From Colius striatus (taxonomy: Eukaryota; Chordata; Aves; Coliiformes; Coliidae), in assembly GCF_028858725.1 (NCBI RefSeq), contig NC_084763.1:58117152-58181151 (forward strand): DNA of 64,000 bases, given 5' to 3'. The notes beneath the pieces were generated by a model. That model had not been told where the DNA came from and did no database searches. It worked only from the letters and a program-made list of their open reading frames with translations. Below are positions 1-12,200 of the stretch, in pieces; within the stretch, counting starts at the first letter, position 1; each line of letters opens with the position of its first letter. Both the position numbers and the translations under genes were made by a program.

Positions 1-1205
1 CCCCATGGCTGGGGCTTTCCCAGAGGGGTTTACAGAAGACATCTGTCCCTCATGGCAAACAAAGAGGGTTTGACCAAATGCCAACTTTGGGAGCGGCTGA
101 CCCTCCATCCAACCCCACCACGTGTGGTGAGAGGAAGCCCAAAGGCACCCAGCAAGCTCAGAGCCTCCATGGAGAACGTTCTCATCGTAAATCAAGTGGG
201 GATAAGTGTCAGTGTCAGAGCTGGTGGGTGGCACCTGGGAAGTCCCCAGGGACAGGCACCATCAATCACCAACCCTGCAGGGGAGAGCCAAGGTGAGGTT
301 ATCTTTCAGCCCATCCACGTTGGTCCTGAGAAGCTCCAGTGATGGGGGTCCCACCACATCCCTGGGGAGGTTCTTCCAGTGACCAATTGCTCTGGCCATA
401 CAACCAAAGTTGAGGTGAAACCTCTCCCACTGTGACTTGAACCATCCTGGCAGTCTGGTGTTTTGGTGGGGTCTTCCAAGGAGCCACGTGGAGAAGGAGC
501 AATGGGTACATCTCCAAGGAGAAGAGACTCAGCTCCTAGACCAGGTTCTCCAGCTCTTTGGCCACCGTCCTGGCCCTCCTTGGGACTCTTTCTAGTCAGA
601 GTGGGCTTTTATGGAGCCAAAATCCTTCCAGCCCTTGGAAGGGAGCAACTGCCTGAGCAGCACCCAGGTCCTGTAAGGTCCCACCAAGGGATGCATCAGG
701 TGTCCAGAGGAAATGTTTTGCTCCTTTTGTGATTGTTTTTTCCCCTGCAGCTCCCACTCAAGATTTAATGGTGACCAAAACCAGCATCAAGAACTCGGAA
801 TGTCCTTTCTAAGCATCACATTTAAACCCTGAGCAGACTCATCCCTTGGAAAATCAATATGCAAGCCTGCAAAGCCATTTTTTGGGTCTAAAAAGGGAAA
901 AAACGGTGACTTTTAATCAGGGTAACCCTCAGGTTCCCACAGATACAGCTGCGTTTCTCAGGCCAGCTCCAACACCCCCAAAACCAAACACAAAGGATGT
1001 GGAATCGTGAGAAACACCGTGCTCGTAAATCAAGACTCTCTTTATTTGAGCATCCCAAGGGTGAGCTGCCCCTCCCCATTCCTCACAACCCACATGTTTA
1101 TCTTTGAGTTGTTCCCACAGCCAGGCCCCCATCTGTTTGGACACTCTGATACAAGAAGGAACCACCGGGGTCAGGAGAGGCAGAACATGACCAACTGTGT
1201 GAGGA
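1..1205. other. Left edge, no gene recognised
   Basis: No open frame here resembles a protein I know and no splice-flanked exon stands out. From about 290 to 620 the text, read on the minus strand, has the flavour of an old CR1 LINE (phrases such as 'gaagctccagtgatggggg' and 'cagctctttggccaccgtcc' match CR1 wording), but it is too diverged to bound. In mammals RAMP3 lies on this side of TBRG4; nothing of it is visible. Confidence 0.5.
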
Positions 1206-1437
1206 CACAGCTCCAGGGCTGTGTCAGTGCTGGGCTCTGGGAGGCTGCAGCTCCAGGGCTGTGTCAGTGCTGGGCTCTGGGAGGCTGCAGCTCCAGGGCT
1301 GTGTCAGTGCTGGGCTCTGGGAGGCTGCAGCTCCAGGGCTGTGTCAGTGCTGGGCTCTGGGAGGCTGCAGCTCCAGGGCTGTGTCAGTGCTGGGCTCTGG
1401 GAGGCTGCAGCTCCAGGGCTGTGTCAGTGCTGGGCCC
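1206..1437 (+). repeat. 40-bp tandem repeat, about six near-identical copies
   Basis: The 40-bp unit begins tgggaggctgcagctccagg and ends tgctgggctc. About six copies run head to tail with essentially no differences, so the array is young or homogenised. It passes directly into a sense-strand CR1. The same unit sits at the same place inside CR1 copies near 10.2, 35.1 and 55.8 kb, so this is a repeat belonging to that CR1 subfamily and not a local sequence. The open frames across it (repeating [10 protein letters not shown]-type peptides) are by-products. Confidence 0.9.
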
Positions 1438-1885
1438 CTCACTCCCTGCCACAGGGACACTGAGGGGCTGCAGCGTGGCCAGAGCCCGGCACAGAGCTGG
1501 GGAAGGGGCTGGAGCACAAGGGGCTGGGGAGGGGCTGAGGGAATGGGGGTGTTGAGCCTGGAGGAGCCTGAGGGGAGACAGCAGCACTCTCTGCAGCTCC
1601 CTCACAGGAGGCTGGGGCTGGGGGTCTGTCTGTGCTCCCAAGTGACAGGATGAGAGGAGACAGCCTCAAGTTGCCCCAGGGGAGGTTGAGATTGGAGCTG
1701 GGGAACGATTCCTTCTCCCAAGGGCTGTCCAGCCCTGTCCCAGCTGCCCAGGGCCATGGGGGAGTGCCCATCCCTGGAGGGACCCCAAAGCCTGGAGCTG
1801 TGGGGCTGAGCCCGTGGGTCAGTGGTGGCTGTGGCAGGGTGAATCGAGTGATTTGATTTGATCACCTTCAAGGTCTTTCCACTTA
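1438..1885 (+). mobile_element. CR1 LINE fragment, sense
   Basis: The text from 'ccacagggacactgaggggc' to 'aaggtctttcc' follows the 3' part of avian CR1: the 'gttgagcctggaggagcctg' segment, the 'gacaggatgagagg' segment and the closing 'caaggtctttcc' before a short TGATT-type 3' repeat. It is 5' truncated, with the 40-bp array forming its left end. No reverse transcriptase frame remains. Confidence 0.85.
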
Positions 1886-1975
1886 TAAGACCCAAAACAT
1901 CAACAGGATGCCTCGGTGGGCACTTGGCACCCAGCCGGGGTTCACCCACCATCCATCACGGTGTCCCTGGGGAAA

Positions 1976-2403
1976 GTCAGGGGCCGAGGGTGGTCGGTAG
2001 GGGCCAGGAGTGGCCAGTATGGGCTGGGGGTGGCCGGTAGGGGCCGGGGGTGGCCGGTACGAGCTGGGGGTGGCCGGTAGGAGCCGGGGGTGGTCGGTAC
2101 GAGCTGGGGGTGGTCGGTAGGGGCCGGGGGTGGCCGGTACGGGCCGAGGGTGGTCGGTACGAGCTGGGGGTGGTCGGTACGAGCCGGGGGTGGTCGGTAG
2201 GGACCGGGGGTGGCCGGTACGAGCCGGGGGTGGTCGGTAGGGGCCGGGGGTGGCCGGTACGGGCCGGGGGTGGTCGGTAGGGGCCGGGGGTGGCCGGTAC
2301 GGGCCGGGGGTGGTCGGTAGGGGCCGGGGGTGGCCGGTAGGGGCCGGGGGTGGCCGGCACGGGCTGGGGGTGGTCGGTAGGGGCCGGGGGTGGCCGGCAG
2401 GGG
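1976..2403 (+). repeat. 20-bp G-rich minisatellite upstream of TBRG4
   Basis: About 21 copies of a 20-bp unit of the type gtaggggccgggggtggccg stand head to tail, with unit variants (gtacgagctgggggtggtcg) that alternate and suggest a 40-bp higher-order period. Runs of four or five G in every unit give strong G-quadruplex potential on the plus strand. The array ends directly at the CpG island of TBRG4. Confidence 0.9.
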
Positions 2404-2780
2404 CAGGGAACGTCTCCCACCATGCCCGTTCCCCGGAAGGGCTCCGCGTGCCGCCCCGGCGCCGCAGCCGCTACCGGGTCATCGCCCATGCGCGGGGCTG
2501 GCGGCGCCGTGTGCGGCCCGGGCGGGAGAGGTCAGAGCCGGCGGCCGTGGGGAGGCCGAGAGAGCACGGAGAGGGTGGGATGGGACCCGGCGGGGAGACG
2601 GCCGGGCATCGGGGGTGCCCGGGAGAAGCGCCCGGGAAGGGGGCGATGGGGCCGGGGCGGGGGAAGAGCTGGGGCCGGGGGGAGAGAGACGGGGCGGGGC
2701 CGAGAGGGAATCGAACGGGGCTGGGGGGGCCTGAGGGGAATCGGACGGGGCTGGGGGGGTCTGTGGGGAGAAACAAGCTG
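2404..2780 (+). promoter_or_regulatory. TBRG4: CpG-island promoter region of TBRG4
   Basis: CpG-dense sequence with no TATA box, ending the repeat desert and preceding the TBRG4 start codon by about 0.7 kb. A possible 5' UTR donor is gagag|gtcaga at 2530/2531. The matching acceptor is tccttctgtag|gg at 3161/3162, 46 bases before the ATG. The transcription start itself cannot be placed from sequence. Confidence 0.6.
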
Positions 2781-3207
2781 GGGAATTGCGGGCCAGGCAT
2801 GGTGGGGCCCTGAAGGAATACCCCCGCGGAGGGAGGGGCCAGGCTCAGGGGCTCTGAGGGAGGGCAGGGAGCGTGGTGTGGGGGGACTGGGAGCTGGCAG
2901 GGAGCTGCCTGTGCTTCTGCCTCCACTCCTTGGGAAGCTGTGCCACAGCTGGGCAGCCCTCACAGGGTCTGAGGGCAGCAGTTCCCCCTGAGCAGCCTCG
3001 TCCACAGCGGTGTTTTGCCAGCTGATTGCCAGTACACGTGTATTTCCTCTTCACAGCCAATACTGGGAGCTGAAGGAATCCTCACGACCACAACCCAGCT
3101 GCCTCCTTTTTCTCTCTCTGCAGTTCTCCCCCTTCCTAAAGGCTTTCTTTTCCTTCTGTAGGGTTCCCAAAATGTGGCACTGACGTCCAGCCCCCTCCCT
3201 GCCCACC

Positions 3208-6200
3208 ATGGCCGCTCACCTGGTGCGACGCTGCTGCTGGAGGCATCTGGGGGCTTTCCTCTGCCCCTCCTCAGCCATCCCGGCCTCTCTGCTGGCCGGG
3301 AAGCTGGCCACGACAAGAAGAGCTCTGCCTCATCCACCTCTCTCTTCCTTTCACACCTCAAGCCCTTGGAGGTGGGCAGATGGCTTCTCAGTCAAAGAGC
3401 AGGTGGAAGAGAGTGGAAACGCTGAGTACAAGGTGATCGAGGAACTAATTGAGACAGCATCAACTCCTCACGAACTCTTGCAGCTGAGTGAGCTGCACTC
3501 TCTGAACAGCAACCAGGCCTCGCTGATCATCACTCAGCTTTCCCGGCTCACAGCAGAGAAAAAGCTGGAGGCAGGGAGCATTCTGCAGGATGGACGCTTC
3601 CAGCAGCTCATCAGCATCACAGACTCACAGGTGAGTTCCCTCCTTGCACAGAAAAGCTCTGGGGAAGGAAGATGAGATAGAAAGCAGCCAAGTGCTCCTG
3701 GGATTCGTAGAATCATATGGTCACTTTGGTTGGAAAAGACCTCTGAGCTGCTGCAGTCCCAGCCCTGCCCTCACCCTGCCACAGCCACCACTGACCCACG
3801 GCCCTCAGCACCTCAGCCCCACGGCTTTGGGATCCCTCCAGGGCTGGGCACTGCCCCAGCTCCCTGGGCAGCCTGGCACAGGGGCTGACACCCCTCTCAG
3901 GGAAACAGCTCTGCCTCAGCTCCAGCCTCAGCCTCCCCTGGGGCAACTCCAGCCCCTTTCCCCTTGTCCTGCCATTCATTCCTGGGGAGCTGAGACTGAC
4001 CCCCACCTCCCTACAGCCTCCCGTAGGGGAGTTGTAGAGAGGGCTTCAGCCAGCTGCTTGTGCAGGGTTTGTACTTTGGCATTCTAAGTGAAAAATGAAG
4101 TTGAGGAGATCAGGAATCGGGATGCTTGGTTATTTCCATCTAAGAATGCTGTTTCTTGGGCCACAGACAAAATGCCTTGGAGAGATCTTCCTCCTTAAGC
4201 ACTCCCTCATTCCTGCTCCCATGGGTTCTGGGATTTTTCACTCTGAATAAAGCTGCACCTTGGCCAGTTATTGGCAAGGACATGTTGTCTTCTTCCACAA
4301 TCTCTGCTCCCTAAAACCCCTGTGAGTGTAGTGAGAGAAGTGAGGCAGCGTGACCAAAGTGCAGGAACCTTCCAGGAGGGACGTGGGGAGGCGTTTTGAG
4401 GTTTAAGATGAGCAAACTTGCTGCAAACCCAATTATCCTTCTGCCACGAGCTGTTAGTGCAGCAGCAGCCTCCTGCTGAGGGTCAGGGGGGAGTTTACAG
4501 ATCTCAGGAGAGCTGTGAGACTGTTTGGTGCCATCAGGGAACTTGCTGAGGGTCCCTCTTGTCCCCTCATCCGGGTGGCTGATGAAGATGTTGAATCAGA
4601 CTGGCCTCAGAACCCATCCCTGTGGAACCCCACTGGCCTGATGTTGGGCCTGACTGGCAGCTGGGTGTTCCTGTCTGTTCTCTGATCAACACCTTTCCCT
4701 CTTGTCTCTGTGCTTCCCAGATTTCTCAGGTGTGGAATAACACCTTGGTGAACCTCCTGAAGAGCCTCTACTGCCTGGGCCTGGACAGCAGCAGCAGGGA
4801 GATGCAGTCGGTGGAGCAGGAGGTGCTGTGGCGGCTGCGGCGGCTCAGCTTCAGGCAGCTCAGCTCCCTGGCAGAGTTCCTGGCACCCAGGGAGAGCAAG
4901 GACAGCAAACTGCTCTCTGAGCTCATCAAGAAGCTGGAGCTGCGTTGGACGGAGCTGGAGGGCACCCGGAGCGTGGTGGCCATGATGGGCAAGGTCGGGC
5001 ACATCTCCCCGGCTCTCATGGACCGGCTGGAGGACAAGGTAGGGCTGGGGCTCTCCTGGCATAACACACCTAAAACCACAGGATCTCTGAATGCTTGAGG
5101 TTGGAAGGGGCCTTGAAGATCATCAAGTCCAGCCATTTCCTCAGCACTGCCACAGCCACCACTGGTCCTTAGCCCCACAGCTCCATGGCTTTGGGATCCC
5201 CCCATGGCCCTGGGCAGCTGGCACCCCTCTCAGGGAAGTTTTTCTCCATCTCCAGTCTAAACCTCCTCTGGGGCAACTTGAGGCTGTTTCCTCTCATCCT
5301 GTGGCTTGGGAGCAGAGACCAACACCCCTCTGGCTGCAGCCTCCTGTCAGGGAGCTGCAGAGAGTGCTGCTGTCTGCCCTCAGGCTCCTCTTCTCCAGGC
5401 TCAACACCCCCATTCCCTCAGCCCCTCCCCAGCCCCTTGTGCTCCAGCCCCTTCCCCAGCTCAGTGCCCGGCTCTGGCCACCATCACCCTGTGCCTGTCT
5501 GTACCAGCTGGGCTGGGCGGCTCTGAGGGGAGCTGAGACAAGGAGTGGCTGAGCCATGGCACCCGTTGGCTTCAAAGGGGGCTGACCTGTGCTGTGTGTG
5601 GCTGAGCAGATGTTTCTGACAGTGGCAGGCGCAGGGGATTGTCCTTTGGCTCACAGCTCCACACGAGCCCCGACTGCAGCTGCGTCAAATTCGCTCCTCG
5701 GCTGCCCGTGCTGGGGACCGGCCAAACAGCTGCCACAGCAACCACTGCAGCTCCTGAGCCCCACGTTCCCTTCACCCTGGGGCTAAGGAGATGCTGCAGA
5801 CAGAACCCTGGGGCTGGGTCACACCAGGTCAGCAGCTCAGACAGAGCCCAAACTAACCGTGTTGGGTTGGTGTAGGTTCAGAGGTAGGATTGTTCTAACT
5901 CACGGCCCTCAGCACCCACAGCTCCAGGGCTTTGGGATCCTTCCAGGGCTGGGCACTCCCCCAACTCCCTGGGCAGCCTGGCACAGGGGCTGACACCCCT
6001 CTCAGGGAAACAGTTCTGCCTCAGCTCCAGCCTCAACCTCCCCTGGGGCAACTCCAGCCCCTTTCCTCTTGTCCTGGCGCTTGGGAGAAGAGACCGACCC
6101 CCTGCCCCAGCCACAACCTCCTGTCAGGGAGTTGCCAAGAGCCAGAAGGTCTCCTCTGAGCCTCCTCTTCCCAAACCCTCCTTGGCAGGCTCTGGAGCTG

Positions 6201-9200
6201 GCTGAGCAGTTCAGCCCCGATGACGTCCGGAAGATAACCTTGGCTCTGGCCTACCAGAACCGCCGCTGCGTGCCTCTGCTCCGGGCCCTGTCCTACCACC
6301 TCGTCCAGAAGCACTCAGAGCTCAGCCTCAGCGTCCTCATGGACCTCATTTTTGCCTATGGTAAGTGGCTGAGCCTCCTCAGGACCTGCCAGACCTCATG
6401 GCACGGGGCATTTAGCACTGGGTGAATCTGGGAGGAGCTGAATCCCCTCGTGTTCCAGCCAGCCCTCAGTCTGTCCAGTTGCTGCCGTGACTCCAGGTGC
6501 ACCAACAGCATCTGCTGTAGGTCAGGCTGTGTTCAGACCAAGCAGCTGGGGTACCACCACTCATTGGGTCTTCTTCTGCTCCCCAGGTTTGTTCTGGGCA
6601 CCAGATGTCTGCCACTGACATTGGTCCTTGTGCTTTTCCCACTGTTTGGTGCTTCCAGCACGCTGGGGTAGAGTCCAGCTGGATTTGGCTGCTTGAGCAG
6701 GGGATTTGATGGTGGTGCTGCTGTGGGCAGATGAAGGAGAAAGGCTGGTGGGGGTGTGTTGGGCTGGAGCTGGCACACAGCAGGGTGGTATCCAGCTCAG
6801 AGCACAGTCAGAGTGAGCTCAGGTATAGAACCCCAAATTCACACAATAGTAGGGGCTAGAAGGGCTACAAGTGCCCCTGCAAGTGCCAGGAGACACTCAG
6901 GGCAGTGGCAGCCACCTTGGTGATGTTCCTGGCCACAGCAGCCACCAGACCCATGATGGTGACAGACTCTGGTGTAGAACAGCTCTGTTAACAGCAGGCT
7001 GCCACCAACTGAGAGCCTGGATTAGGATCCTGAGTGTCTTTGTTCTCTGGCTCCTCGTCCTGTGTGATGTTGCATTGTCCTGGTTGCCTCTTATTGTTGG
7101 TAAGCAGCAGAGAGCCCAGGCGAGCAGGGGTGAAGCCCAGGCAAGCAGGGCAGAAGGCCTGGCAAGCAGGGATGCAGCCTAGGCAAGTAGGGAGTGAAAC
7201 TCAGGTGAGAAGGTGAGCAGGGATGAAGCCCAGGGGAGCTGGGTTGAAGCCCCAGGTGAGCAGGGCTGCAGCTCAGGGATGCAAGGATGCAGCTCAGGGA
7301 TGCAGCTCAGGGATGCAAGGATGCAGCTCAGGCATGCAGGGATGCAGCTCAGGGATGAAGGGATGCAGCTCAGGGATGAAGGGATGCAGCTCAGGGATGC
7401 AGGGATGCAGCTCAGGGATGCAGGGATGCAGCCCAGGTGAGCAGAGCTGCAGGAAGCCAGGAGAGGAGGTGGTTTGGGAGCCTGAGCGGCAGCCGCTGCT
7501 TCTCCCCGCTGCTGCTCGAGGTTTGAGCCCGGTGCTGCCGCTGCCGTGGGCGGGCTCGGTCCCTGCCCGTGCCCCTCCCCCGGGCCGTCCCCTGCTCGGC
7601 TCCGGGCGCAGGGCAGCGGGATGCAGAGCTGGGCGCGCTGCCCGGGAAGGAGGGGCCGAGGCCCGGGGGGAGGCGGGACGGGTCGCCGAGCCTCCGCCCC
7701 CGGCACAGCTCCCGCACCGCCTCCGTGTAAGCGGCTGCCACCTCTCTCTTTGCTCCTTTAAGGAAAACTGAATTTCCACCAGCCCCAGGTGTTCCAGAAG
7801 ATAGCCACGGAGCTGCAGCCCCTCGTGCCCAGCATGACGCCCCTCGAGCTGACGCGCTGCACCAGATCCTTGGCCCTCCTCAAGTGGCTCAGCCTGCCGC
7901 TCTTCGAGGCCGTGGCGCAGGTGAGGGGATCTGGGGGAAACAAGGAAGCCCTCGCTGGCACTGGCCCCAGTTCCCCTGGAAATGGGAGCAGTTTTCCCCA
8001 CAGCCCTCAGGAGATGCTCCCTGGAGGCCGTTGCTGCTTTCCTCGCCCAGCCGGTGGCTGTGGTCAGGTCTGATGGGACCCACAGCTCCTCCCCTGCTCG
8101 AGGCACCACTGGGAGCCCAATCCCATCTGGGCCTCCAGTCCTGCTCTATTCCCCCCCAAGCACCTTCCCAGCTCTGCTCCAGTTCATGCACCTGCACTTT
8201 TGTGTCCATCCTGGGACACTGCAGAGCTCTGCCTCCTTCCCTTGTGCCAGGACAAAATCCGAGGGAAGCACTACAAGGACTTTGGCTCGTGGTTTCCCAT
8301 CTTGCCACGAGGCTGGCTGCATCCTTGCCTGACACTTTTGACCTTTTTCTGTCTGTAGGATGGACCTAAACCTCTGCTTTTGTCCCCTCTGTCTCCCAGT
8401 ATGCCCTGGACAAAACCAAGCAGCTGTCGGTCACACACCTCTGTGGTATCATCCTGTCCTTTGCTCGCCTCAACTTCCAGCCCAGCAACAGCGAGGACTT
8501 CTTCAGCATGGTAACCTTCCTCCTTTCCCCTCTCCATCACCCTTTCTCCCTCCCCAGGCAGCAGGAAGGCTGCACATCTCCTTCTAACCCATCCCTGTGC
8601 CAAAGAGGGTGGTGGGTGTGTGTCCAGAGCCGGGCACAGAGCTGGGGAAGGGGCTGGAGCACGAGAGTGCTGGGGAGGGGCTGAGGGAATGGGGTGTTGA
8701 GCTGGAGAAGAGGAGGGTGAGGGGAGACAGGAGCACTCTCTGACACTCCCTCACAGGAGACTGGGGCTGGTTGAGGTCAGTCTCTGCTCCCAGATGACAG
8801 GGCAAGAGGAAATGGCCTCAAGTTTCCCCGGGGGAGGTTGAGATTGGAGCTGGGGAACAATTCCTTCCCCCATGGGCTGTCCAGCCCTGCCCCAGGCTGC
8901 CCAGAGCTGAGCCGGTGTGTTTTCCCTTCGGGCAGGTCCACGAGGAGCTGCAGGGGCAGCTGGCCAGGCTGGAGCCTCCCCTGCTGACCGAGCTGGTGTG
9001 GTCCCTGTGCGTGCTGCAGCAGGCCAAGGCTCCCTACCTGCAGCAAGTGCTGGCGCCCGACTTCCACGCAGGGATCCGAGGTGAGGCGGGTGGTGCCCAC
9101 ACGGGGGAGACAGAGAGCAGCGAGGCGGGGTTGAAGGGCTGGGCTCCGAGGGGACGGCTCAGGGGGATCCCCACGCCCCCCAGCCAGGGCACAGCACCAG

Positions 9201-12200
9201 GGCTGGTGAGAGCCAGGGGCTGGGACTCCAGCGGCCTCTTGGACCTGGGTTTGTGCCTGTGTGCAAGAGGGGAGAACAGAGACAGCAAAGGAGCTGTCTT
9301 CATCCTCTGAGCCTTCCTTGCAACCCCTCTGCCCCAGGGCTTTGGGCCTGAGCTCTGCTTCTGCCCCCCCAGGCGACCAGTCCCCCAAGGCTCAGAGCTT
9401 GTTGCTGAAGCTGATCCACATCAACGCCGCTGCGCACCTGGAGAGCCCCGGCTACAGGGGCCCGTTCCTGCCCACGGCAGCGCTGGGGGCCACGGCTCAG
9501 GTGGCAGGGGACAGGCTGACCCTGCTGCAGAGCAGCCTGAGAGAGGCCCTGGCCAGGCTGCTGGGGAGCCCCCAGCTCGGCCGCTTCAACGTCCGCACGC
9601 TCTACGGGTGGAATGTGGGTGAGTGGCGGCCTCCCCGCCCCCATCAGCACCCTGGGACCCTGGGTGGGCTCTGACAGCTGGGGGGAGTTGAATTGGAGGG
9701 TTGTAGGGGGCAGATGTGGGAGGAAAATACTGTGGAATCGTAGAATCAAGGAATTATGGTTGGAAAAGGCCTTGAAGATAATTAAGTGCCAGCCCTGCAC
9801 TCACCCTGCCACAGCCACCACTGACCCACGGCCCTCAGCACCTCAGCCCCACGGCTTTGGGATCCCTCCAGGGCTGGGCACTCCCCCAGCTCCCTGGGCA
9901 GCCTGGCACAGGGGTGACACCCCTCTCAGGGAAACAGTTCTGCCTCAGCTCCAGCCTCAGCCTCCCCTGGGGCAACTTGAATTTTCCTCTTGTGCTGTCA
10001 CTTGGGAGCAGAGATCAATCCCCCCAGCCACAGGCTCCTGTCAGGGAGCTGCAGAGAGTGCTGCTGTCCCCCTTCAGCCTCCTCTTCTCCAGGCTCAACA
10101 CCCTCATTCCCTCAGCCCCTCCCCAGCCCCTTGTGCTCCAGCCCCTTCCCCAGCTCTGTGCCCGGCTCTGGCCACGCTGCAGCCCCTCAGTGTCCCTGTG
10201 GCAGTGAGTGAGGGGCCCAGCACTGACACAGCCCTGGAGCTGCAGCCTCCCCAGGGCCCAGCACAGGGGGAAGGCCCCTCCTGCTGCCTGGCAGTGCAGG
10301 GGGTGGGGGGCAGCTCTGGGCTCTGCCCCTCGCAGCCCTGTCAAATTCGGCCCTGCCTGCCCCGTGGCAGGGACCGGCCCTCGGGCTGCCACAGCAACCG
10401 TGTGCTGCACGTGCCCCACGTCCCCTCCCCTGGGACACTGGGGGGTAAACGGCCACTGACACCTCTGCTGCCTCTTGGCCTGCACTGAGGAGGGGGAGGT
10501 GGTTTTGGGGGGCACCTGGGGTGTTGTGTGTGCAGCCAGGCCTCAGCAGTGCCTGTGTGCTCCCCCCTCTCCCTGCAGATGCCGAGGTGGTGGTGAACGG
10601 TGAGAACAAACCTCTGCCTGTGAAGGACTTTGCTGCTCCCCATCTGCTCTGCTCTGAAGGGACGAAGCCGCTGCCACCGGGTGCCAGGAGGTGGGTCTGG
10701 GCTCAGATGTGCCCCTCCAGGGAGGAGGAGGAAGGCCCTGCCTCCCCTGGGCTCCACACTTCAGCGTCTCCTGGCAGTGCCAGGGGCACTGTGCCCAGAG
10801 CCCCTCTCCCCTGGGGTGGGCAGAGGACAGGAACTGGGGCAGGGCTGTGCCAGGCCCCCAGGATAACACTGTGGAGCTCTGACCAGCCCAGCTGGTGGTG
10901 AGAGGGACAGACACTGGCCATGGCAATGGTTTCCTCTCCCAGAGAGCCAGTGCCAGGCCAGCCTGGGGGAGCCTGGGGCCAGACGGCTGCCGGGCCTGGG
11001 GCTGTGCATGAATTGGGCTCGAGAGGGCTCCAGCAGCCTAAAACCCAAACAGGCTCGGTTTGGAGGCGGCCCTCGGGCTGCAGGCTCCGCCTGAGCCCCC
11101 TCCCCTTCCCCCTCCCCTCGGCCAGGGTCGCGTTCCTGCGCTGGGAGTTCCCCAACTTCAGCAACCGGAGCAAGGAGCTGCTGGGGCGCTTCGCCATGGC
11201 GCGGCGGCACCTGCAGGCTGCCGGCTTCCTCGTGGTGGACGTGAGTAGCCGCGGGCAGGGGCTGCGGGAGGAGCAGGCGCCTGGGGAGGGGGGAACCCGC
11301 TCCCTCCTCACCCTTCTCACCCTCCTCACCCTCTCCCTGCTGCCTCAGCCCCGGATTAGCCGCCCTGACAGCGGGTACAGGGTGCCCGAGGGATCAGGAG
11401 TGGAGCCAGGGGCTCAGGGTGCTGATCCCTCCCCCCAGCCAGAGCCCGGCTCACGCATTAGTTGGCTGCCCGAGGTAATTATAGCTCTGCCCTCCTGCCT
11501 GGGGGAGGAGATCCGTGGCTTCTCCATGGCTGGAGGGCCACACGTCACCCCAGAGCAGTGTCACTGTCACCCTGCTTCTGCCCATGGGCCTTTCCCTCGG
11601 GGAGGGGGGATGTGTGTGTGTCCCTCCCGCAGCCCTGTGAAGTCGGAGGTTCCCCACGCTGTGTCTGCCAGCTGCTTTGGGATCTCCCCCCTCTCCCTGT
11701 GCTGGCTGGGGAGGTTCAGGGAAGGGAGACAGCAGCAGGAGGAGGAGGAGGAGGGACACATCACTTTCTGCAGCCTCAGCCTCCCAGGGTGTGTGGTGGG
11801 ATCCCCCCGGCTGAGGCTGAGCCCCAGCCCGGCTCCCGCAGCCACAAAGCAAGTGCCCGGCGCTGCAGCCTCTTCCCCCGGCTCCTGCCCGTGCCCACAT
11901 TTTCTCCCAGCGACTGTTTCGTTTCCCCCAGGCGCCGCTGAGGCTGCGGGGGGAGGCCGGGACAGGAGGGTCGGAGCGCTGCTCTCCTCCGCGGCTCGGG
12001 TGAAGCGGGGAGGGAGCGCTCCCGGGGCCCGGGGCGGGCGGGGGGGCTGCGCAGAGCCTCCAGCCCCTCCTCCCGACGCCGTCTCCTCCTCCCCGATCCC
12101 CTCAGGTTCCTCACTACGAGTTCCTGGAGCTGAAGCTGGAGCGGCAGCGGGTGTCGTACCTGCGGGACAAGCTGCACAAGGCCGTGGCCAAGGAGCTGGT

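Noticed and set aside
1007-1653. Repetitive open frames over the first 40-bp array
   Set aside because: Satellite plus CR1; no splice or family support.
10730-10915. Possible H/ACA RNA in TBRG4 intron 8 (AGAGGA and later ACA)
   Set aside because: Hairpin stems are short and can be paired in several ways; no shared pocket with known copies.
11620-11700. Possible third SNORA5 copy in TBRG4 intron 9 ('gcagccctgtgaagtcggag')
   Set aside because: Only the first 18 bases resemble the other copies; no ANANNA hinge or ACA box follows at the right distance.
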